DNA of 23,852 bases from a virus: positions 1 through 23,852 of the IMG/VR virus record IMGVR_UViG_3300024265_000203, one strand, 5' to 3'. Shown piece after piece: positions 5,803 through 12,800 of this stretch. The notes under the pieces were generated by a model. It did not search any database. It had not been told where the DNA came from and saw only the letters and a list, made by a program, of their open reading frames with translations. Each line of letters opens with the position of its first letter. Positions within the stretch are counted from its first letter, which is position 1. Made by a program: the position numbers and the translations under genes.

Positions 5803-5985
5803 CGCTCTAACCGACAGGAGAGCGCATAGCAAGATCGCTCCGGCAGCGAGGATGACGACTGGAACCGTCCAGCCCCAGAGCCACCAAGAGGCCCCCAAGA
5901 CCGCCCACGGGAAGAGGATCCCCAGAGCGACGGTGGCCGGACAAGGGCGCCCGACCGGCCGCTGATCGTGTCGCGAGCAGATCAC
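5800..5985 (-). CDS. Small two-helix membrane protein
   Basis: A 61-aa protein with two predicted transmembrane segments, residues 18-37 (TVALGILFPWAVLGASWWLW) and 41-58 (VPVVILAAGAILLCALLS), after a short Cys/His/Arg-rich N terminus. The start is GTG and no ribosome-binding site is obvious, so the start is uncertain. It precedes the holin-like gene by 34 nt and its TAG stop begins a shared intergenic element. It could be a second holin/antiholin-like component; this is inference from size and topology. Confidence 0.6.
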   Translation of the reverse strand: MICSRHDQRPVGRPCPATVALGILFPWAVLGASWWLWGWTVPVVILAAGAILLCALLSVRA

Positions 5986-6030
5986 GACCGGAAAGGTAGC
6001 CCGTATCCTGCCGATCGGAGGCGCCGAATC

Positions 6031-6207
6031 TCAGATCTTGGCGAGCTCGGGGACGACGGTGTCCTCGGTCGTCTCGAGGAGGAGCATACCGACCTCCCAG
6101 GAGATTTTCTGCTGGGCGGCCTCGCGCTGGACCGAGCGGCGGCTAGCCGAGATCGAGATCGAGACGGTCGGAAGGGCGCGGAGGAGGGCTTGGATGGCTT
6201 GCTTCAT
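6031..6207 (-). CDS. Small hypothetical protein starting MKQAIQA (58 aa)
   Basis: A 58-aa protein: MKQAIQALLRALPTVSISIS..., then a Gln/Lys-rich middle and EDTVVPELAKI at the end. No family is recognised. Its first seven residues, and the 22 bases spanning them, are identical to those of the gene at 6672-6842, although the rest is unrelated. It is preceded by a TAGGGCC-type leader hairpin. The longer upstream ORF is rejected because it overlaps the gene at 6248-6667. Confidence 0.65.
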   Translation of the reverse strand: MKQAIQALLRALPTVSISISASRRSVQREAAQQKISWEVGMLLLETTEDTVVPELAKI

Positions 6208-6215
6208 GCCTACAC

Positions 6216-6250
6216 TTTCGGCATCCCGGCCCGAATCCTTGAGGGCCCTA
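6216..6250 (-). repeat. Intergenic leader element, copy 2
   Basis: The TAG stop of the 139-aa gene starts the string TAGGGCCCTCAAGGATTCGG, followed by GCCGAA, giving a short TTCGG/CCGAA hairpin before the MKQAIQA start. It is almost the same as copy 3 at 6843-6885. Confidence 0.65.
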
Positions 6251-6667
6251 CTCTGGAATTTCGATTTCCGCGACGTCGTACGGCGATTGCGGCCAGTCGA
6301 GGACGAGACCCGGGCACCGGCGGGGGTAACGCGCGGTCCCCCCGTGGATCTGCGGCCGCGGGATCCGAGCGACGACCTGGAAGAAATAGCTAATCGCCGG
6401 TCGCCATTCCCAAGGCTCCGTGTCCGGCACGACGCGCTGTGAGCGGCTGTGGAGGACGACCGAGCTCGGGGCCGCCGATCGGCCGAGGCGCCGAGAGAGG
6501 AGCTCTTGAGCGGCCTCGAGCAGGGCAAACTTGGCGCCGGTGCGCCAGACGACGAGCTCGGGATCCTCATGGTCCGAAAAGCAGACGAACCCCTCCTCGA
6601 AGACGAGGACGGGGTTCTTGTACAGGGCGCCGTCTCGAGCGCGGACGTAGGTCGAGGAGAGCGTCAT
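6248..6667 (-). CDS. Hypothetical protein (139 aa)
   Basis: A 139-aa mixed alpha/beta protein. It opens with a strand-rich part (MTLSSTYVRARDGALYKNPVLVFEEGFVCFSDHE), contains a helix around LLEAAQELLSRRL, and ends in an acidic VAEIEIPE. No family, motif or membrane segment is recognised. It starts 4 nt after the stop of the 56-aa gene; AAGGAG lies 12 nt upstream of the ATG, rather far. It belongs to the small-gene cluster between the tail genes and the holin-like gene. Confidence 0.65.
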   Translation of the reverse strand: MTLSSTYVRARDGALYKNPVLVFEEGFVCFSDHEDPELVVWRTGAKFALLEAAQELLSRRLGRSAAPSSVVLHSRSQRVVPDTEPWEWRPAISYFFQVVARIPRPQIHGGTARYPRRCPGLVLDWPQSPYDVAEIEIPE

Positions 6668-6671
6668 GGGG

Positions 6672-6842
6672 TTAGGAGAGCTCCTTGGGATCGACGATAG
6701 CGTCGCGGTCGACGTCCTCGAGAAAGATAATCCAGACGTTGGAGGTCTGGTCAGGGTCGACGGCGAGGACGCGGACGCGCTGGCCCTGGTAGGTGTAGAC
6801 GCCGCCTTCGGCGATGTCGTTGGCTTGGATGGCTTGCTTCAT
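6672..6842 (-). CDS. Small hypothetical protein starting MKQAIQA (56 aa)
   Basis: A 56-aa acidic, beta-rich protein (VYTYQGQRVRVLAVDPD...VWIIFLEDVDRDAIVDPKELS) that reads like a small SH3-like barrel. It shares its initiation region and first seven residues with the gene at 6031-6207 and has GAGAGA 4-5 nt upstream of the ATG. A TAGGGCC leader hairpin precedes it. The next gene begins 4 nt after its stop. Function unknown. Confidence 0.7.
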   Translation of the reverse strand: MKQAIQANDIAEGGVYTYQGQRVRVLAVDPDQTSNVWIIFLEDVDRDAIVDPKELS

Positions 6843-6885
6843 GGATCTCTCTTCGGCCAGGCGGGCCGAATCCCTTGAGGCCCTA
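6843..6885 (-). repeat. Intergenic leader element, copy 3, with perfect hairpin
   Basis: The TAG stop of the 68-aa gene starts TAGGGCCTCAAGGGATTCGG; TTCGGCC (6870-6864) and GGCCGAA (6858-6852) form a perfect 7-bp stem with a 5-nt loop, followed by GAGAGA and ATG. Near-copy of the element at 6216-6250. Confidence 0.7.
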
Positions 6886-7089
6886 CAGGGAAAAAGCGAG
6901 AACGTCGATCGCGCGGACGCGGGCGCCGCTCTCGGTGATGAAGTGCGTCAGGCCGGTGCTCCCGGGCTGGGGGCGAGCTACGGACCGAACGCGCTCGGTG
7001 ACGAAATCGTCGCCGACCGGATACGTGATCTCGCTGACGTTGCCGATCCTCCGGAGAAGGGCGGCGTCGGGGTTCTGAGCTTGCTTCAT
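6883..7089 (-). CDS. Small hypothetical protein starting MKQAQ (68 aa)
   Basis: A 68-aa protein (MKQAQNPDAALLRRIG... TERVRSVARPQPG...RVRAIDVLAFSL), apparently beta-rich, of unknown family. The ATGAAGCAAGC start context is shared with three neighbours. No Shine-Dalgarno is seen; the start lies 16 nt downstream of a terminator-like hairpin and T-tract, so its expression may depend on read-through or a promoter not recognised. A longer in-frame ORF upstream passes through that terminator-like hairpin and is not credited. Confidence 0.65.
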   Translation of the reverse strand: MKQAQNPDAALLRRIGNVSEITYPVGDDFVTERVRSVARPQPGSTGLTHFITESGARVRAIDVLAFSL

Positions 7090-7104
7090 GAGGGTCGATT
7101 TCAG

Positions 7105-7133
7105 GGAAAAGAAAGAAGGCCGCCAGCCGGCCT
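7105..7133 (-). terminator. Terminator-like hairpin with T-rich tail
   Basis: On the minus strand AGGCCG, loop GCTGG, CGGCCT form a 6-bp GC-rich stem followed by TCTTTCTTTT. It lies in the 145-nt gap after the 107-aa gene. The rest of that gap (7134-7234) is GC-rich with a direct TGGCCGCT repeat and shows no credible gene. Confidence 0.55.
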
Positions 7134-7234
7134 GGGACGCCCTGTGGCGCGCGCAGCCAGCCGACGGCCCCGGAGGGCGCCAGGAGCCCGTTAGCGGCCA
7201 GAGCGGCCAGCGAAGCTCCCAGGCGACCACCTGG

Positions 7235-7558
7235 CTAGAAGGCCCGCAAGCCGCGCTCCCAGGCCTCGAGGACCGTTTCGAGGCTCTCGAGACGTAGGTC
7301 CGTCCATTCGCGAGCCGGAGCATTCTCGTCGGCACGTTGCTCGGCGATGAGCTCGCGCATGGTCATGATCCGGAGCTTGGTTTTCTCGAAGGCGATTTGC
7401 TTGCGAGCGAAGTCGACGGTGTCGGGGACGAAGACGCGAGCGAAGGGGCCGAGGTCCTTGCCCTCGGAGGCCGCCACGTCGGCAAGGTGCCCTTCACAGA
7501 TCTGGATGGTGTCGAGGATGTCCTCGCGGGTTTCGGCGTCGATGATTGAGTGCTTCAT
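7235..7558 (-). CDS. Hypothetical helical protein (107 aa)
   Basis: A 107-aa, highly charged and mostly helical protein (MKHSIIDAETREDILDTIQIC...FARKQIAFEKTKLRIMTMRELIAEQ...LESLETVLEAWERGLRAF), which may form a coiled-coil bundle. No family is recognised. It starts 4 nt after the stop of the 76-aa gene with GGAG 12 nt upstream, so the two are probably co-translated. A terminator-like hairpin follows about 100 nt downstream. Confidence 0.7.
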   Translation of the reverse strand: MKHSIIDAETREDILDTIQICEGHLADVAASEGKDLGPFARVFVPDTVDFARKQIAFEKTKLRIMTMRELIAEQRADENAPAREWTDLRLESLETVLEAWERGLRAF

Positions 7559-7562
7559 GGTC

Positions 7563-7793
7563 TTAGCTAGCTCCGTTCCAGACCTGCCCGAGCTCGCGCA
7601 GCTTGCGCACGCAGCCGGCACGGTCACCCTGAAAGAGCTCTTCGCCGAACGCGCCGTCGGTCAGGACTTCGTCGACCATCCAGACGACGTCGCCGAAGCG
7701 AGTGAGGAAGCGGCTCGCGACGATCGTGCCGTCGAAAAGCTCGTGGAAAGAAAGGATGCGGGGGCGCTGTGCGCTGTCGGTAGCTTGCTTCAT
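7563..7793 (-). CDS. Hypothetical protein starting MKQAT (76 aa)
   Basis: A 76-aa mixed protein (SFHELFDGTIVASRFLTRFGDVVWMVDEVLTDGAFGEELFQGDRAGCVRKLRELGQVW). AGGAG is 4 nt from the ATG, a good site. The ATGAAGCAAGC start context matches other small genes here, and the 60-nt leader contains a perfect 7-bp hairpin. The family is not recognised. Confidence 0.7.
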   Translation of the reverse strand: MKQATDSAQRPRILSFHELFDGTIVASRFLTRFGDVVWMVDEVLTDGAFGEELFQGDRAGCVRKLRELGQVWNGAS

Positions 7794-7809
7794 GGCTCTC
7801 CTATCGGCC

Positions 7810-7831
7810 GGTCCCCCCAGGGGACCTGAGG
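7810..7831 (-). other. Intergenic hairpin with GGCCTCA element
   Basis: GGTCCCC, loop TGG, GGGGACC is a perfect 7-bp stem with a 3-nt loop in the 60-nt leader of the 76-aa gene. AGGCCTCAGG sits at its 5' side, echoing the leader elements at 5.8, 6.2 and 6.9 kb. Confidence 0.6.
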
Positions 7832-7853
7832 CCTTTCCAACCCCAATCGGAAA

Positions 7854-8213
7854 CTACCCTGGAGGAAGTCCCTGGGGGCGAGAATCGCTCACGGGGCGCC
7901 TTGCGCCGCCCAGAGACCGCCTGAGCAGACCGATCCAATCGTAGGCCGAAAGGTCGTCGACGTAGTGAGCGAGCCGGCAGGCGGCCTCCTCGCCGAACTC
8001 GAGCCCCGGCAGTCGGCGAACCCCATCCTCCGGCCAGCCGTCGACGATCTGGTGGGCGAGCTCGGGAGCCGCGCCGATCGCGACGAGCATCCGAAGCGCC
8101 TCGAGTGCTCTGCCGTGCTGGATCCGGTAGCCGATGACGTCCGAAAAGCCTCGGAAGGCCTTGGCCTTGGGGGACCGCACGAGCTCGAGGAGCTCCAGGT
8201 GCTGGCCGGTCAT
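7854..8213 (-). CDS. Hypothetical protein (119 aa)
   Basis: A 119-aa mostly helical protein (LELLELVRSPKAKAFRGFSDVIGYRIQHGRALEALRMLVAIG...). Residues 1-95 are compact; the last 20 (RRPVSDSRPQGLPPG) look disordered. The ATG overlaps the previous stop as ATGA. No family is recognised. In several siphophages small proteins with this position follow the tail tip genes, but nothing in this sequence assigns a role. Confidence 0.7.
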   Translation of the reverse strand: MTGQHLELLELVRSPKAKAFRGFSDVIGYRIQHGRALEALRMLVAIGAAPELAHQIVDGWPEDGVRRLPGLEFGEEAACRLAHYVDDLSAYDWIGLLRRSLGGARRPVSDSRPQGLPPG

Positions 8214-8578
8214 CCCGGGCTCGGTTTGCGAAACTTGGGATCCTTGAGGATCGCCCCTTCGATCTGGTCGGCGAAGTCCTCGACGGTCGGGAGCGGGCCG
8301 AGCTCGCCGATCTTCTTGGTGGGATCGACCGTCGGCGCGATCGGCGGCGGGCTTAAGGGCTGGACAATGCTCGAGAGCATCGCCGCGGCGATCGGGTGGT
8401 GCTGGAAAAAGAACGCCTGCACGACCTCGCTTCCGACAGTCCAGTTGACCTGGAAGCCGACTCCTTGCTGTAGCGAAACGGTCAGACGGAATGCCTCGAG
8501 GAGCTCGCCCTCGGCCGGCGGCTCGGGGATCGGCTTCGACGCTTTCGTCGGATCTTCAGTCTGCGGATCGTCGGTCAT
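8210..8578 (-). CDS. Hypothetical protein with proline-rich spacers (122 aa)
   Basis: A 122-aa acidic protein: a Pro/Glu/Lys-rich N terminus (residues 1-24), a middle segment (LLEAFRLTVSLQQGVGFQVNWTVGSEVVQAFFF), a Pro-rich linker (SPPPIAPTVDP) and a helical end. AAGGA precedes the ATG by a few bases and the start overlaps the previous stop as ATGA. The longer upstream frame is rejected because it overlaps the DNA-binding gene. Function unknown. Confidence 0.7.
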   Translation of the reverse strand: MTDDPQTEDPTKASKPIPEPPAEGELLEAFRLTVSLQQGVGFQVNWTVGSEVVQAFFFQHHPIAAAMLSSIVQPLSPPPIAPTVDPTKKIGELGPLPTVEDFADQIEGAILKDPKFRKPSPG

Positions 8579-8949
8579 GATTCCTTCTTGGGTCGTCGGA
8601 GGGCGCGGTTCGTCCGGCCCATGGTCTCGAGTTGATCGGAGCTCTTGCGCAGTCGAAGATTCGAAGCCTTGGACGTTACCGATTTCACCGAGCGCTCGAG
8701 CAACAGGGCGAGCTCGAGGTTCGTTGTCGTCGGGTAGAAACGCCGAAGGCGCGCAACGTCGGTCACTGTCCATCGCGGCATTCGCCGCGTCCCGACGAAG
8801 GCCGCCTTGTTCTTGGCAAGAGCGAGCTCGGCGGCCTTGGCCCGAATCTTGTCGACGTCGTGGCTCAGGTACAGAGCGAGCCTCGCATCAGGCCAGGAGC
8901 CGTAGCGATGGCGCAAGAGGGCGAGCTCGTCGAGGGTCCATTCAGCCAT
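8575..8949 (-). CDS. Tandem Myb/SANT-like helix-turn-helix DNA-binding protein
   Basis: A 124-aa protein made of two similar helical repeats. Repeat 1 (residues 4-46) runs WTLDELALLRHRYGSWPDAR then LALYLSHDVDKIRAKAAELAL. Repeat 2 (residues 60-102) runs WTVTDVARLRRFYPTTTNLE then LALLLERSVKSVTSKASNLRL. Both show the W-T-x-x-(D/E)...LA-x-x-L...V-x-x-KA-x-x-L pattern of Myb/SANT-like domains that scan DNA. The C terminus is strongly basic (RTNRALRRPKKES). This predicts sequence-specific DNA binding, possibly regulation of the phage late or small-gene region; a small-terminase-like role is less likely with this location. The ATG at 8949 overlaps the previous gene by 8 nt. Confidence 0.75.
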   Translation of the reverse strand: MAEWTLDELALLRHRYGSWPDARLALYLSHDVDKIRAKAAELALAKNKAAFVGTRRMPRWTVTDVARLRRFYPTTTNLELALLLERSVKSVTSKASNLRLRKSSDQLETMGRTNRALRRPKKES

Positions 8950-9151
8950 GGCTACGTGGCCACCGATCGCGCAGCGCCTCAACTCGTTCCTTGAGCCCCG
9001 GCGGCCAGCGGACTCCGGAGCCGGAGAGCATGAACTTCATTTCAGTCACGAGGGTCGCGGCCTCGAGCGCGCGCTCACGCCACGTGCTCTGAGCCTTGAT
9101 CTCTCGCTTCACCCGGACCTGCTCCTCGGCCTCCGCAACGTGGTTCTTCAT
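8942..9151 (-). CDS. Small charged helical protein (69 aa)
   Basis: A 69-aa protein, highly charged and helical (MKNHVAEAEEQVRVKREIKAQ...), with no membrane segment and no recognised family. The MKNH start resembles the MKQ/MKH starts of the neighbouring small genes. It is the first gene after the terminator-like hairpins behind the tail module and overlaps the DNA-binding gene by 8 nt. No clear Shine-Dalgarno is seen. Confidence 0.6.
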   Translation of the reverse strand: MKNHVAEAEEQVRVKREIKAQSTWRERALEAATLVTEMKFMLSGSGVRWPPGLKERVEALRDRWPRSHG

Positions 9152-9192
9152 TGGCGCCAGACCATACGATCGAACGCAGGAAGTCGCAAGCT

Positions 9193-9232
9193 GAGAAAGA
9201 GCGGGCCCTCGATCCGGAGACCGAGAGCCCGC
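9193..9232 (-). terminator. Terminator-like hairpin after the tail module
   Basis: GCGGGCTCTCG and CGAGGGCCCGC pair over 11 bp (one G-U) with a 10-nt loop, followed by TCTTTCTC on the minus strand. A second hairpin (CTGGGGG/CCCCCAG, 9240-9267) stands immediately before it, right behind the coiled-coil gene stop. Together they probably end or reduce tail-operon transcription; the T-tract is imperfect. Confidence 0.6.
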
Positions 9233-9276
9233 CGACGACCTGGGGGAACAGAAGCCAGTACCCCCAGCCCTGCGCT

Positions 9277-9828
9277 CTACTTGCCCACAGCGAATGCGGC
9301 GAGCTTGGCGTCCACAAGTTCGCTGAGTGCCCTGATCTCGTTCTGAATCTTGTCGTCCGTTCGATCCAGCAAGTCGCGCATGGTCTTGTGTCGCGTTTCG
9401 CTGGACCCATCCTGCGCGCGGATCTCTTTCTGCAACTTGTCGTCGAGTTCGTGAAACCGTGTTGCCAGATGCTCTTCGAACTTTTCGATCGAGTGGTCTA
9501 TCGCAATGACGCGCTGCTCGATGCCGGTGTGCGCGGGCTGCTCAAAATGCACCAGAACACGATCGGTCAGCGCAGTGAGGTCACGCTCGACACGGTGCTG
9601 ATCGCGAACGTAGCCCTGCGCGAGTCCGCCGATAATGAGAATCAAAACGCCAGCGCCGGCAATGAGTGTTTGCCAAGGAGCCTTTTGCCCCTCCGAGATC
9701 CGAGAAGCCATCCGATCGACAGCTTTGATCATGGATTGGATGTCCGACTCGATACGTTCGACACTTGCCTCGAGTCGCGACACGCGCGAGGGGAGATTTT
9801 TCACGACGTCGTTCTGGTCTTCGTTCAT
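9277..9828 (-). CDS. Membrane-anchored coiled-coil protein
   Basis: A 183-aa protein. Residues 9-45 are a heptad-rich coiled coil (VSRLEASVERIESDIQSMI), residues 53-71 a single transmembrane helix (QTLIAGAGVLILIIGGLAQ), and residues 75-180 a long second coiled coil with repeated DDK-x-Q-x-EIRA units. It follows the gpJ-like gene by 18 nt and is the last gene of the tail operon. Similar coiled-coil/TM proteins near tail tip or lysis genes include XhlA-like holin partners and inner-membrane spanin-like proteins, but homology cannot be claimed here. Weak AAGGG upstream of the ATG. Confidence 0.75.
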   Translation of the reverse strand: MNEDQNDVVKNLPSRVSRLEASVERIESDIQSMIKAVDRMASRISEGQKAPWQTLIAGAGVLILIIGGLAQGYVRDQHRVERDLTALTDRVLVHFEQPAHTGIEQRVIAIDHSIEKFEEHLATRFHELDDKLQKEIRAQDGSSETRHKTMRDLLDRTDDKIQNEIRALSELVDAKLAAFAVGK

Positions 9829-9846
9829 GGTCCAGCAATCCCTTCG

Positions 9847-12800
9847 TCAAGAAATCATTACGGCGTACGCTTCTTCAGTACCGCCGACAGTCATGGTGAG
9901 AAGTTTCTGGGGGGTCGTGTCCGACGATAGGTGACGGATCTCGATGTCGGTTCCGACCGAGAGGGATGCGTTCGGAATCGTCCCTGGCCCCGTACCTCCG
10001 GCTGCGATCAGCGTGAGGAACGAACCGCCGTCGAGTCGGTACTCGACGTCGCCGACGGAGAAAGAGGACGAGAGGTTGAAGACGTGATCGGTAGCGTCGT
10101 CGCCGCTTTGCACATCGTAGATCGGCGAAATCTCACCGTCGTCGAGGACGCCGAACGCGAAGATCCCAACCAACGGCGACGCGATCGTCGAGACGACCGC
10201 GAGGTAAACCCGCGACGTGTAGACGACCGCGTCGAGCGTATGCGATTCGCGCACCCGGAACGTGAGCGAGGCCGGGAGCGACGTCGCATCGAGGCCCTCG
10301 AGGATATCCAGCTGGCGCGCGGTCGTACTCGTGCCCGAGATCCCAGTCTCGGTGTGCAGGACCGTCACGCCGTCGAGAACCTGGATCTCGATCTCGGTGC
10401 TGTTCTCGGTCGGGAAGTCCGAGAAGAGGGCGGCGGCATCGGTTGCGAGCGCAGCGATCTCGTCGATGGTCCGGAAGTCACGCCGGATGACCGAGTCGAT
10501 CAAGACGCCGACGTCCTCGCCCGAGCCCGATCCGTCGAGATCGACGTTCGTCGTGTCGAGTGTGACCGAGTTGAGATCGAACGCCGCCGGCGGGTAGGGG
10601 CGCCTCGTCCGGTCGTCCATCGCCAGGACGATGACGCTCGCGGTAGCCTCGAGGAGCTCGGCGACGGCGTTCTTCGGGACCAGCTTTAGATCGACGTTGT
10701 CGCCGGCAGGGAGCGCCGTCGCGGACATGCCGCCGCCGACGAAGATCAGGTGGACTCGAGTCCCGGCTGCGTGATCGGCCTGGACCGAGTCGAGAATGCC
10801 GCGATAGACGGTGTTCAGCTGGACGTTGCCGCCGCTCGTCTGTGAGCTCGTGACGAGGATGAACTCCTCCTCGATCAGGCAGAGCGAAAGGAGCTCGGTT
10901 CCGAGCTCGCTGACGTTGACTGCCGTCGGGAAGGCCTCGTTGACTGCCGCCTGCGTGTCTGGATCCGGAACGACAAGGACCGAGCCGACGGGGTTGGTCC
11001 CGCTCAGGTTCAGGGCCGAATTGAGTTGGCCGATCAGCTGAAACTGGAAGACCTGGCCGAAGTCGGGAGCATAGGCACCGGTGGGCGTGCCGCTAGCGTG
11101 CCGCTCTCGCATTTCAAAGGCGGCCTCGCTCGACTGTCGACGTGCTGACGCATAGACCTTGTCCGTCTCTGCGTCGACCGTCTGTGGATCACGCATCGTC
11201 AGGCCTCGAGGAGCCTCGAATGCCAGCTGCTCGTTCGCCGGATAGGCGACCAGGTTGTTTCCAGGGGGAGTCCAATTCGTTCCCGGGTTGGGATCGAAAA
11301 CTCCGGCCGCGGCGAAGAAGACGTCCTGGACAGCCTCGATCACAATCTCCCCATCGAGCAAATCGCCGTAGTCAATCGAGAGGATGCGCATTGGTAGCCT
11401 AACGAAGCCGATGTCGGCATCGGTGAACGCGAACGGGTCGCCGGGCAAGAGACCGTAGAGCGAACGATTCACGATCATCGAACCCTGAGCCAACGGAGTC
11501 GAGTGCACGCGGAGTTCGCGCCAGGCGATCGCGTTGGCGAGCGTCGTCGTCTTGACGCCCGGATGGGAAACGCTCGCCGACACGTTCTTGCCCTGAACGA
11601 GGACGTTCGCCATGTCCTGGGCGAACCCGAAGGTGTTCTTGTACTCGTCGGCCTGGTCGTTGATCGGAACGCGAATCTGGTTCGTCGTTTGCTCCCAGGT
11701 CGCGCGCGTAAACGACTTGAGGTTGAGCATGTTCGATGCGTCGATCTCGGGAATGAGGTCGATGTCGTAATCGTCGCGGCTCAGCTTGAGTTCCCAGTTT
11801 CCTGTAAGGGGGTTCTCGAAGAGGACGCCGTCAATCTGTTCCTCGATTTGACGAACGAGTTCGGGGAGCTCGATCTCGCGATCGAGCAGGAACGAGAATC
11901 CGTTTCCCTCGGCGAAGAGCGTATCGCCGACGGCCGAGAGGTTCGTCGTGTTGACTCTTGCGGGCGCAATCCCGTATCCCCAATCGGCGTTCGTCAGGAT
12001 CTCATACAGGACATTCGCGGGGTTCGCCCCGGAGTCGACGAGCTCATGACCGGCAGTGAGCGCGAGCCCGTTCGGGATCCTGCGGAGCTCGAACTTCCAG
12101 GGGTCGATCGACGTCGACGTTCCCAGAAGCGTGTTCTGGATGTCCGGAGCGATATAGCAGATGTCGCGGTAAGCCGGCGTCGCGCCACCCTCATTCTGAA
12201 ACGGTACGCCGTAGGCCACCGTCAGGGTGCAGCCGGTCCCGCCGCTGGGCGCGACAGTCGTCGCCGCGGGATTCGTTGACTGGGTCGTGTAGGTGCCAGC
12301 CGTCACGAGCGTAATTCCGGTGACCTCGCCCGAGCCGCCGACGCTGTCGACGTTGAAGGTCGCACGAACGGTAGCGGCCCCGTCGCCGGCCTCAGTGAGC
12401 AGGTCACTGACCGAGTAGCCGGCACCTGCGCCGGCGATCGCGGTTGACGTTGTCGCCGGTCGCCCGCCCAGATACGAGCTCGGCTCCTGCGTATTCGTGC
12501 CTGCGTGGAACCGTAGCGTCCCGACAACGCCGCCGCGACCGAGCTCCTCGCCACCGAAGAGATCCGGCTCGTCGATCGTGAACGTGCCGTCGTGAACGAT
12601 CGGAGCTCCGGTGAAGTCGCCGACTAGCGTGTCGCCAATCCAGACCTTGCGGAGCTCGTCGACCGCGCCCATGCAGAGCGCGTGCTGCAAACCCAGGTGG
12701 TAGCGATAGCCGCTAATCTGCGTGTCGGACGAAAAGAGGCCGGTCTTCACCCTGACCGAAATCGCCTCCTGCAGCAGGTCATCGTACCAGATGATGTTCG

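Noticed and set aside
7090-7335. Upstream in-frame extension of the 68-aa gene
   Set aside because: It runs through the terminator-like hairpin and over the end of the 107-aa gene, with Arg/Pro/Ser-rich low-quality translation; the MKQAQ start shared with neighbours is preferred.
7965-9092. Plus-strand ORF of 375 aa
   Set aside because: Crosses four coupled minus-strand genes, Ser/Arg-rich low-complexity translation typical of an antisense frame in GC-rich DNA.
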